In this document: piece after piece, positions 55,617-64,000 of the stretch
Layout: each line of letters starts with the position of its first letter
Position numbering within the stretch: position 1 is the first letter of the stretch
Assembly (NCBI GenBank): GCA_944472155.2
Contig: OX235271.1
Span: 87,309,256 to 87,373,255, forward strand
Length of the DNA stretch: 64,000 nt
Direction of reading: 5' to 3'
Source of the DNA: Trichobilharzia szidati
Taxonomy: Eukaryota; Platyhelminthes; Trematoda; Strigeidida; Schistosomatidae
Notes under the pieces: model-generated
The model's database searches: none
Seen by the model: only the letters and a program-made list of their open reading frames with translations
Told to the model about the DNA's origin: nothing
Translations under genes and position numbers: made by a program

Positions 55617-55838
55617 GAGAAAATAATGCATTTACGTCAAGTCAGTGCACGTTTAGAAGAAGAAAGACGCTTGAGTCGAAGAGCTTTAGATGAAGCTGAA
55701 AATCGTATTACACAACTTGAAGTGAATCGACGATCATTAGAAGGTGAATTACAACGTTTAAAAATGTGTGCTAATGATAAAGAATCAGAGAATCAAATAC
55801 TGGAAGATCGATGTCAAAATCTATGCAAACAAATACAA
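55617..55838 (+). CDS. CROCC: Rootletin exon 13 of window
   Basis: Acceptor AATTAAAG ending 55616 (weak, purine-rich but the only one that keeps phase), donor CAA|GTGAGA at 55838/55839. Phase 0 to 0, 74 codons. EKIMHLRQVSARLEEERRLS, DEAENRITQLEVNRRSLEGE and LQRLKM correspond to vertebrate EKISKMKANETKLE and VKLELQRRSLEGELQRSR. Confidence 0.94.
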
Positions 55839-55960
55839 GTGAGATTTGTGCATAAATTAATTAACTTTTTTATGTCAGCATTCACACCTTTAAGATTTCT
55901 AAACTAAACTGTACCAATTGTCATTGATCATTGAATGATTTTGATGTATTTATGTTCTCT

Positions 55961-56276
55961 TGTAACGACAGAAGACAAGGACCAGGCAACAGATCGTTTA
56001 TTGAGAAAATCAAGAGATATTTATAGATTTTTATGTACATTATTATAGGATATTGTTAGCAGAGAAACAGCGTCTTCTGATTGGTCGTTTTCTCACTGAA
56101 AGTTAATCTGTCATCTCTTTGTGGCCGTTTCTTTGAAGGTCACATCATGTATCTGCGGATCGTATCCGCCCACGCAAAGTTTTTGTTCTTGTTTTTCTCA
56201 TGACCAAGATTTGGGATGTAAACATTGACTTAAATTGCTGTCTACGAATTTCGGCTAGCAGACAGCTCTCACCACA
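55961..56276 (+). mobile_element. Solo LTR, 316 bp, with CTCT target duplication
   Basis: Begins TGTAACGACAGAAGAC and ends CAGCTCTCACCACA (TG...CA ends). CTCT flanks it at 55957-55960 and 56277-56280. A second copy is at 59701-60035. The length resembles schistosome Ty3/Gypsy LTRs such as Boudicca (identity not verified). No internal retrotransposon coding is nearby. Orientation is not certain. Confidence 0.75.
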
Positions 56277-56650
56277 CTCTGAGCTGGATGGTTTAATTGC
56301 GAAGCTTTCATTATCTTACTAGACAATATCTTCAGTGCATATTTCAATTTGATCACTGGGATATCTAAATATCCTGAATGGAATACCCTTCTTATTGTTC
56401 GAAAATGGGAGGACTTCGCCGAATGGCCAGTATCCACCAGAGAACAATTATTCTTCCTCCATGATTGCCTCCATCATCAAATCCCACCAACCACTGTCAG
56501 GTACAGACCACCAATCAACTACCCAATGGGATGAAAATTGGCCAAACATTGTAGAAGACGCTTAATTCAAGTCGAAGTATGCGATGAGGAAGTTGTCTAG
56601 TAAGGTAATGAAAGCTTCGCTACTAAACCATCCAGCTTAGAGAACACAAT
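56277..56650 (-). mobile_element. PLE 3' remnant with inverted ends
   Basis: Minus strand shows HSAKSSHFRTIRRVFHSGYL and MKASQLNHPAQS, the latter as in the PLE remnant at 23.6 kb. 56281-56325 and 56593-56645 are inverted repeats (GAGCTGGATGGTTTAATTGC and complement). Confidence 0.65.
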
Positions 56651-57059
56651 TTCACCGAAATCATCCACCTGAGCTACAAATCTCCCCCATTATAACCAAC
56701 GGATGTTTTTAATCCTGAATTTAGCTTTATGTAAGGTTATTCAATAAGCAAATAGTGAAGCAATACTGTTTTTTCGGCTGTATCGCTGAGTTAATGAATT
56801 TTGATTCTAATATGACAGAATGCTTGGAATTACATGTATTTATTACTCACGAATTTTAAGAAACATAGTATTTTAGTTTTAGTGTCTATTATCCACTAAA
56901 CACAAATAACATTTATTACAAATCATTTTCAAAGAAAAGTTTTCTTTGAAGAAATCGAAAGACAATAAGAATATATTTCTTTGTGTGCATAAAAGTTACT
57001 TTTCCTCTCAATAAATATTAAGTTACGAAATATACACATTTGATCATAGGGAATAAAAA

Positions 57060-57725
57060 GACAGTTGCAGCGAAGAAAATTTTCTTTTCGACGAAATCAT
57101 CAACTAGGCTGTACATTCGTGTATTTATAATAAATGGGTGGGAAAGTTCCAGAATAATTTCCGGTCAAGGGTCAGATTAATAAAATTACAATTAGGAATT
57201 CAAATGCCATAATAAACAGGGGGATGGATAAAACATTTGGCCATAGCCGAGGCACTAGCCATCCAAAAGCTCAAACCCACGGTATGTATCCAAAAGAAAT
57301 ACATCCAACTCTTGTCCCTGCCATGGCCATCATAAACAGGTAATTCTTCTAACAGTGACTATCCCATTGCCTTTCTTATCCAAACTTCCTGTTTATTCAT
57401 GTTATTTTGTAAGTTTTTCTTAATCCCTATTTATACCACCACATTTTCATATCCGAACTTCCTGTCTATGTTGTCACTTTATTATTTCTACATATTTAAT
57501 CCCAAATTGCACAATACGTCAATCTTCTCAGTAATTATGATGCTACTTTGTTTGAGCTATATCCGTCCCCCTGTTTATTATGGTATTTTAATTCCTAATT
57601 GTAATTTTATTAATCTGACAGGAAATAATTCTGGAACTTTCCTACCCATTTATCATAAATACACGAATGTACAGCCTAGTTGATGATTTCGTTGAAAAGA
57701 AAATTTTCTTCGCTGCAACTGACAT
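57060..57725. repeat. Foldback repeat with hammerhead-like ends
   Basis: Left arm 57063-57235 and right arm 57560-57720 are inverted copies (GCAGCGAAGAAAATTTTCTT at the left end and its complement at the right end). Both ends have helix I CAGC/GCTG, GAAA and a palindromic AAGAAAATTTTCTT helix III, but TTGATGA replaces CUGAUGA. The interior is not coding. Confidence 0.7.
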
Positions 57726-58139
57726 ATTAATTTCAAAGAGTATATTTTTTTAAAAATCACATCATCGTTTACCCTACACAGCTGAATGATATAAGGCAGA
57801 TAAAAACGTTCGAAACCAAAGGGAAGTAGGTGTTCGTCCCACCTGCCTCTTGTTTTTTATGTTTAATAGAAGTTTTATTCCAACTCACGTAAATTCACAA
57901 GTTTTAAATTTCAGTGTCCGTAAATTAGATGGTCACAAGAGTAGACTTCAAGTGGTAGACTAGTTATAGGAATAGACATTGTGACTTCAAAATACCACTA
58001 AATCTGTACAGAACAATGTTATCTAAATATTTACTTTCAGTTGTTAGACTGTTATTGTATGAAAGCAATATCAACAATAATATCAAAATGCTGATAAGAA
58101 TGACTCGTATTGATAACCAATTAACATTTATTATTTACC

Positions 58140-58250
58140 TGACTACTCGAGTAGAGCCCAAATGGGAAGTAGTGGTTAAAGCATTCAAGGATGACTAGAA
58201 GAATATTATGTAAGAAGAAAAATGAAAGATTGTGAGCAGACGTGTAGCTT
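58140..58250 (+). mobile_element. RTE-1 short fragment
   Basis: Matches the RTE-1 RVEPEWE...GDMEE region (AGTAGAGCCCAAATGGGAAG). Confidence 0.55.
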
Positions 58251-58259
58251 TTTTTAAAG

Positions 58260-59030
58260 TAATTTTAAAGGACCGAGTGTAGCTGTTGAGAAAATTGACT
58301 CATTGTGGTCTGAACTCAGGAAACCGATCTCTGCGTCATACTTACTGTATAGCTGATACAGCCTCCTTGAGACACACTCAATCAAAAAACGCTACAAACA
58401 CAGTAAAAAGATCATCTTTTTCAATAAATTGCACTTCTAAGTAAACAATAATAACACCAGAGACTCAAAATTACCTCAACAGTGACGTTGGGCAGCTATA
58501 CAGTCCAGTTTAAGTAGAAAGTGAGCACTTTGAGTCAAGTAGAATAATCGATACAAAAAATGGGGGATCAAAAACTTCGTCCTCAAGAATCCCACATTAA
58601 CGCTTCCCGTAGACTGTCCAAGGTCTTAAATGACCTACATTCACTAGAACAAAGTTACACCGTTCAACACACCATCAGTGTAAATACAATCACAAAAAGA
58701 AGTATTAAGATTAGAGATTAAACAGGCACAAAGATAAATAATAAGAATCAAATTAACATGTGATATGGAAATGTCAAAATAATGATATACAATCTACGAT
58801 AAAAGTGGATAATAATTACAAAGTTAGTTGAAACATCCAAATAAAAATCAATATTGTGATTAGACGGTCCAGGAGGGATTATTCAAACAGTTATTCCTTT
58901 ACACGAAGTGGGATGCAGTTGTGTTTTCGAAATTTTATGTTCTACTTAGAAACCAAAAAGTGATTAATAATTATTATTTAGATAGCCAACATATTCATGG
59001 CTGTCACTATCCCAGAAAATTCTTAGACAA
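58260..59030. other. Intronic sequence without recognised content
   Basis: AT-rich; nothing recognised. Confidence 0.4.
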
Positions 59031-59039
59031 ACGCGCTAT

Positions 59040-59280
59040 GTCATGAATTGGCAGAAGTTGGAATCAATGGGCTGGCCATTGGATCGGGTCCCAGTGGCTT
59101 AATGGCCTACGAACTCGCTAGTCTTGTAACCAGAAGGTCCTGGGCTCGAACCAAGCAGTGTGGGTGCGTGCTGATGAAGAGTCCCAAACAAGGAGGAAAC
59201 AGCTTTCCAGTACTCCCAGCTGGTTTTCCAACGGTTCTCTTACTGATGTCAGCTCATGATGAAATCCTCCAACCAATCAA
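59040..59280 (+). mobile_element. SINE-B
   Basis: tRNA-like part (GGGTCCCAGTGGCTTAATGG, box B GGGCTCGAACC), hammerhead with C3 to A and a mutated helix II, tail. Confidence 0.8.
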
Positions 59281-59700
59281 ATGTGAAAAAAGCTTCAGAA
59301 TGAGTATTAGTTAATGATGTTGTATAAATAACCGGTAATGTAATATCTCGAAGGCATGAAGCAACAGCTAACACATTCATAATTACGCTTCCGGTCATTT
59401 CATAGTTTATTAAAATAGTAAATAAGGTTAAAAAATATTATCCTAAACAATGAAAATATTTTCTTATTTCTATGTTATAATAACTAAAATTCACTAATAT
59501 TTATACAGGAAGTACATTAGGACAAAGATATCAATAAACCAATATTACTGATAAGGTTATCTGAGATGATTTCATTTACGGAGGCTAATTTTATAATGGA
59601 CTCTAATCAAGAATTAATCGAATAGTTTCACAAACATTAGGCACCAAGTGAAAAGTAAATACATGTAAAAGTTGTTTTGGTATATGTTATAACGTAGTAT

Positions 59701-60035
59701 TGTAACAACAGAAGACAAGGGCCAGGCAACAGATCATTTACTAAGGAAATCAACGCATATTTATATATTTGCATGCACATTACTATGGATATTTAAGTAA
59801 ACAAACACAGTCTTCCGATTGGTTGTTTCTCACGTAAAGTTAATCTTTCATCTATTTGTGACTGTTTCTTGAATGTCAAATCCTCCATATGTTAACTGCA
59901 TCCGCCTACGCAAAGTCTGCTGTGGTCGGTTTTGAATCAATCTTTGTTCACATTTTCTCACAACAAATCTTGGGAACGTAAATATTGACGTAAATTACTG
60001 TCTACCAATTTGGCTAGTAGACAGCTCTCACCACA
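59701..60035 (+). mobile_element. Solo LTR, 335 bp, with GTAT target duplication
   Basis: Begins TGTAACAACAGAAGACAAGG and ends GACAGCTCTCACCACA. GTAT flanks it at 59697-59700 and 60036-60039. Same family and orientation as 55961-56276, but a different target duplication, so an independent insertion. Confidence 0.75.
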
Positions 60036-60429
60036 GTATTACCGTTTTGTGTTGCCGTTTAACTTAATATGTTAACATCTTAAGACACGACACTATAATC
60101 AACTGATGACTTGAAAATATCCCCCATACTGAAATAGATACTAAAAGTCAGATTTAATTGCAACAAAAACAACCTTCATTATTGAAAAACTCAAGAATAC
60201 AAATCTGATTTGGTCCTCATCCTCAGAAAGTGAAGCCACAAAAAGCTGTCATGTGAGGTCACCATGTCAGCACATTCATAAATCATGACTTCACAGCTAA
60301 CAAACAAACTTGTCCGTCCTAACAGTATATTGTCTCATAGGTGCTGAAATCTTACTTTTTAAAAGAAATGACCATTATAGTTTAAAAAGGATACTACAGT
60401 GAGTTAGAATTAAAGCGAATAATTTCATT

Positions 60430-60800
60430 TGGTGAAATCTAGGATTAACATTTCGTCATATATGGGACTGGTTAGCTAAATGTACCTGCAATCCCCATTG
60501 AATGATGATGTTCCCACTGAGGCTTATACTCTGTACCCATCGTTTTAAACGTCAAAACGTTAACCTCTAGACTAATTGAGACATCTGTTCTGCAACAGGT
60601 ATCAGTTATCACTTTTTTCACGTAAATTTTGATTTTCCTGTTGATTGACTACACTGAAATCTCCAGCCTGTGACACCATCTACCATTTGATATCATGTTC
60701 ATCTTCGGAGATCATTGAAGCAACCGTACTAGGAACCAGCATATCAACATAGACTAGGCATTTCGGTCTAGTCAATCAACGGGAAAACAAGACCGGCTTC
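60430..60800 (-). mobile_element. SINE-A, decayed, with inverted flank
   Basis: Hammerhead near 60437-60490 (CTAACCAG instead of CUGANGAG, GAAA kept), tRNA-like remnant to 60600, then inverted tail pieces (TTTTCCTGTTGATTGACTA and TCTAGTCAATCAACGGGAAA). Confidence 0.68.
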
Positions 60801-60849
60801 AATAAAGTGAATAAAAGCTTTTGATGAACTATGAATCAATTCGTCAATA

Positions 60850-61027
60850 ATAATAAGCTTCAAGTCTTAGAATTTCAGTAGCGACAATTGACAACCTTAC
60901 GTTTCATCTCCACTCTTTATCGGTCTTAATACCGGCTAAATGAGGTATAGGAGTGCACTGGCTGGGAATCAAACCGCCACCACTTTTGTGGCTGGCTAGA
61001 CTTCCACCCCTGAACCACTGGAGTGCA
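60850..61027 (-). mobile_element. SINE-C, degenerate, next to exon 14
   Basis: AGCTTCAAGTCTTAGAATTTCAG tail side, TACCGGCTAAATGAGGTATA body, head complement ACCACTGGAGTGCA. Ends about 70 bp before the exon 14 start. Confidence 0.68.
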
Positions 61028-61096
61028 TTTTTTTATTATTTGCCACTACTTCTTTTGTATAACTAAGTGCTATTTTTTGAAATTCCTTAACCCTAG

Positions 61097-61315
61097 GATT
61101 TAGAATCTAAATCACAATCATTACAATTAACCGTGGATCGATTGAGTACAGCATTGGCTAAAACAGAAGAATTAGAAAGTGCTAGTAAAGATAAAATGCA
61201 ACAGTTGAATTCAAGTCTTTCAGATCATAATCAAACTATATTAGAACTACAAGAACGTTTGGTACATTTACAAAAAGCTTTAACTAATTCAGAAAATGAT
61301 AGACGAATACTACAG
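61097..61315 (+). CDS. CROCC: Rootletin exon 14 of window
   Basis: Acceptor AACCCTAG ending 61096, donor CAG|GTTGGT at 61315/61316. Phase 0 to 0, 73 codons. SLQLTVDRLSTALAKTEELE and HLQKALTNSENDRRILQ match vertebrate LQLTVERLNGALAKVEESE and HLQKALTACEHDRQVLQ. About 300 further residues are expected downstream, beyond the window. Confidence 0.95.
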
Positions 61316-61624
61316 GTTGGTTTATATTATTAGTATTATTGTTGCTAAATTAACTATTTTTTTACATATATTGAGTTGAAATACAGTTTTTCTGTAAACT
61401 TCATCACTAAACAGTTATATTTGGTAAAATAAACAGTAATATAGTATTATTTACTGATGACGTTTCCATTGCAGGGCGCTCATGTAACTTTCAACTTTGT
61501 TTATATAGTTCTGATATCTCTTATCCATTGATTTTGTTGGTAGTTGATTAAGCTGAGTTACCCGGAACAGATTTATCATGTACCAGGCTAACAGCCGAAG
61601 TTATCGTGTGAAGACTGGTGATAC

Positions 61625-61665
61625 TGTAACGGAAGAAGACAAGAGACTTGATAACAGAATGTTTA
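61625..61665 (+). repeat. Possible LTR 5' fragment
   Basis: TGTAACGGAAGAAGACAAG resembles the first bases of the two solo LTRs; the remainder is cut off near the RTE-1 fragment. Confidence 0.35.
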
Positions 61666-61709
61666 TTTGGAATTTGAAATATCTGTATAGGGAAATTATG
61701 TTTTATACT

Positions 61710-62405
61710 ATTATTATTGATCCCTTGGGTTCCAAGTGGAACATAGGGCTCCAACAACACATCCCCACTTTCTTCTATTTTCTGCTGTTCTCTTCAGCTG
61801 GGTCCATGATCGACCATAATCTCTCATCTCCTCCTCGCCGCACCATCTCCTCCATGTCACCCTCGCACCAACGACCCACTTGTCACTTCCCATTCGGATT
61901 CCACTCGAGCACTGGTCTGGCGCGCAATATCGTTCGACGGCCTCCTTAACGTATGCCCTATCCATCTCCATTTTCTTCTACACTTTTTTTGAGTTATCGG
62001 CTCTTGGTTGGTTTGTTCCCACCCAGAGTTTCTTGCTGCTAATTCTTTCTGACCAGCCATTTGATCTTCAGTATGGAGCTAGCGAGGGCAGCTGTTCATA
62101 AAAGTCTGCAACAGACTGTTGGAAATGCTTTTCTTGAGACACAGTGCAAGTTTCCCACCCGTTTAGAAGAACTGACTGACTTCACATTTGTGTTGAAAAT
62201 TCGAATCTTGTTCTTTACGTTGAAGTGGAGTGCAGAAGATTTCCAAACTGGTTTCAGATTGATGAGGGTTATTCTTGCCTTTCCGATTCTGGCTGGCTGG
62301 CTTTGACATCTTCAACCGACTGCCTGTGGTTGAAACGACGCTTCCTAGATAAGTGAAGCATGTAACCTCTTTTAAGTTTCTCCCTTTGAATGTGATTGGT
62401 GTTGT
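61710..62405 (-). mobile_element. RTE-1 LINE, 3' fragment
   Basis: 3' end at the left (complement of TGTTCCACTTGGAACCCAAG plus AATAATAAT). The coding remnant includes QKKCRRKWRWIGHTLRRPSN and TFKGRNLKEVTCFTYLGSVV. Confidence 0.85.
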
Positions 62406-62414
62406 TTGCATTTG

Positions 62415-62650
62415 TATGTATACCTTATATTAAAATCGTCATTTGTACAGATTTTCGGTATTGTGCTAATTCTGCCCTGCATATTGTGTTTCTTCGTCTT
62501 CTTTTCGTGTCTCCCATGTTTTGCCACAACATCAGTTCATTTCCTCTCTTTGACGTCAAATCTATCTCTCTGCTATTTGATATTTTTGTGTCAATGATCG
62601 TCTCTTTATATACTACTGATAAATCTTGTCAGTAGTACACGCCACAATAA
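62415..62650 (+). repeat. R8 dispersed repeat
   Basis: Clearest copy: TTCATTTCCTCTCTTTGACG, then hairpin TACTACTGATAAATCTTGTC AGTAGTA and CACGCCACA. Abuts the RTE-1 fragment. Confidence 0.68.
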
Positions 62651-62889
62651 TACCCACCTGCTCAGGCTAAAGTAGGTAGAGCAGGATTCAAAGCCAGGAC
62701 CAACTGGTTGAAAAACGAGAACTTAAACCAATGAGCTACATCTCTACTTATTAACAGTAATATTTTCCATATCGCTAGTACTGGTGTCACGTCATCCCTA
62801 CTGTACGTATTACTTGTAGATTCGGTGAGCAAATTTTCAGTGACTAACTTATTCCTCCACCTAATCATATGAGGTTTATAACTGTGAAT

Positions 62890-63170
62890 ACATTTCAGTT
62901 GTTGAGTTTTCCTCTAAGCTAGTCACCTTTATGAGGTCATTTATTCATATTCCGATAATTTGACTGTCCCTGTTCTACTGAACTGATCTATGTAGTCGAT
63001 CTAACAGTCATGGTAAATTATATTGTCAATAACATTATTTTGTCTAAATGGGTCAGTATGGTACTTTATCCTACAGAGCTTGTCTGTAAGTGAGCTTTTA
63101 AGTTTAAGTTCTATCCTAACTCCTTCTTTACTAAGATTCCTACGTAGGGATTTCTTATATGATAAAACCG
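62890..63170 (-). mobile_element. Penelope-like element fragment
   Basis: Same segment as 34560-34850 (decayed GIY-YIG region and linker). CCCTGTTCTACTG and GATCTATGTAGT blocks are shared in order. Confidence 0.6.
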
Positions 63171-63189
63171 TAGTTAAAATAAATTCTTT

Positions 63190-63427
63190 CTTTTTTAATT
63201 TCTTTACGTTCCCAGTGGAACATAGGGCTTCAAGCTAGAGGCTTGAAGTTTTGGTAGCAGTGGTATTTATTATTACGGGATGGGGTTGCTAGCCTCATGC
63301 CCAACCTTCCCTCTTTACCAGTCTTATTGCTGGCTTAGAGAGGTTTGGGAGTGCGTCGGCTGGGGATCGAACCCCGGACCAAATTCGTGGTCAGTGAGCA
63401 CTGTAACGCTGTGCCACCGACGCACTC
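63190..63427 (-). mobile_element. SINE-C, full length
   Basis: Tail complement CCAGTGGAACATAGGGCTTC at the left, body, box B GGGTTCGATCCCC on minus, head complement GTGCCACCGACGCACTC at the right. Confidence 0.88.
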
Positions 63428-63429
63428 AA

Positions 63430-64000
63430 TTTTTTTTTAGCAATGGTTAATAAGTTTCACTCCTATTCTTTCCTATATTGTGAGCTATTCTGAACTCCCT
63501 AGTGGATTTTATAGGATAGTTATTTTAGCTTCAAAGCTACTTCCATCTGTTTCATTTTATTATTTATGTTTTCTAATTTACTAGTTAGAATTTTTCTTCA
63601 ATTTGTTAGAAGCTTAACTAAGCCCGCCTACCTTTACAGATGAACTAAGGTCTAAGTATCTGGTGCATAATTCACCCTTTCTGTTTTACATTTGAAACCT
63701 ATTTATATTCATTCAAAACAAATAAGATTTCTTCTGGGAATAATGCAAAATAAAAAAAACACCAGTATTTCATATTATTTTGTTATCCTCATATTTTACT
63801 TTAAAAAATCGTGAGTCAAATAAATGCGGTAGATAGTTTCAGTATACTAATATGTTGTTTTTTCGCTGACTCTATGAGTTATCCAACATTTAACAAAAAA
63901 TATAATAAGTCAGCTTTAATTCAAATAAAGTCAAGTAAAGGGTTGAATTACTTTTAAATAATATTTCTCTGAAAATGGTCGTCATACAGGAATAAACTTA
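63430..64000. other. Intronic sequence without recognised content
   Basis: AT-rich. No further rootletin exon was found; the expected phase-0 continuation is not present before the window end. Confidence 0.5.

Larger units (their letters stand above)
762..61315 (+). other. CROCC: CROCC (rootletin) gene, internal 14-exon segment
   Basis: Rootletin is the large coiled-coil protein that polymerises into the ciliary rootlet and links basal bodies or centrioles. Fourteen exons with AG acceptors and GT donors splice in consistent phase (4314 nt, 1438 codons, no stop). The product is almost all heptad-like coiled coil rich in E, K, Q, R and L, broken by two Ser/Pro-rich linkers. From memory of vertebrate rootletin, several blocks line up in the right order: STLSAVQAALHKRGLQ, IDPEAVRVALREF, VDGRLSSTQTALMLQEE, RRSLEGELQR and LQLTVDRLSTALAK. 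N- and C-terminal exons lie outside the window. In trematodes this gene should serve ciliated cells such as miracidial epidermis, flame cells and sensory endings (inference). Introns carry nearly all the repeats listed here. Confidence 0.93.

Noticed and set aside
55961..60035. One LTR retrotransposon bounded by the two LTR copies
   Set aside because: The two copies have different target duplications and the 3.4 kb between them has PLE and SINE pieces but no gag-pol coding, so they are independent solo LTRs.
63970..64000. Possible next rootletin exon after ATACAG near the window end
   Set aside because: The following bases GAATAA give an immediate stop in the required phase.
1..64000. CRISPR arrays, operons or bacterial ribosome binding sites
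   Set aside because: No regular short direct repeats with spacers; gene structure is clearly spliced eukaryotic.

Overview
The window looks like genomic DNA of a blood fluke (Schistosoma; species not resolvable by eye). It is AT-rich, with short coding islands separated by long introns full of retroelements. The repeats point to this genus: tRNA-headed SINEs carrying hammerhead ribozymes (like the Smalpha family of S. mansoni), RTE-clade LINEs and Penelope-like elements (PLEs) with GIY-YIG endonucleases.

The only host protein-coding gene I can support is on the + strand and spans the whole window: the middle of CROCC (rootletin), the coiled-coil protein of the ciliary rootlet. Fourteen internal exons (762-999, 4339-4682, 4860-5483, 17530-17808, 21668-21998, 25003-25289, 31849-32108, 38139-38500, 40294-40561, 45661-46109, 49693-49959, 53176-53339, 55617-55838, 61097-61315) join with matching phases into 1438 codons without a stop. 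The first and last exons lie outside the window. Coding sequence is about 6.7 % of the window; introns run from 177 bp to 12 kb.

The introns hold interleaved repeat families, named here for reference. SINE-A: Smalpha-like hammerhead SINE. SINE-B: a tRNA-Thr-like SINE of about 390 bp with its own hammerhead. SINE-C: a tRNA-headed SINE whose 3' tail matches the tail of RTE-1. SINE-D: same head as SINE-C, different body. RTE-1: one nearly full copy at 41.3-44.5 kb and many 3' fragments. RTE-2: a second RTE family. PLE: at least three sequence types, the best at 37.0-38.0 kb. There are also two solo LTRs with 4-bp target duplications, three foldback elements, a perfect 49-bp hairpin and a telomere-like tract inside an inverted repeat.

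The most interesting theme is ribozymes. Several unrelated repeat families carry hammerhead motifs, and in nearly all of them helix III is a loopless palindrome, as expected of ribozymes that cleave as dimers or tandem transcripts. Three SINE-B copies keep every invariant core base, and SINE-B also shows head-to-tail junctions. A second highlight is a tRNA-Thr copy that includes the post-transcriptional CCA and is fused exactly to the 5' end of a SINE-C, the signature of reverse-transcriptase template switching.
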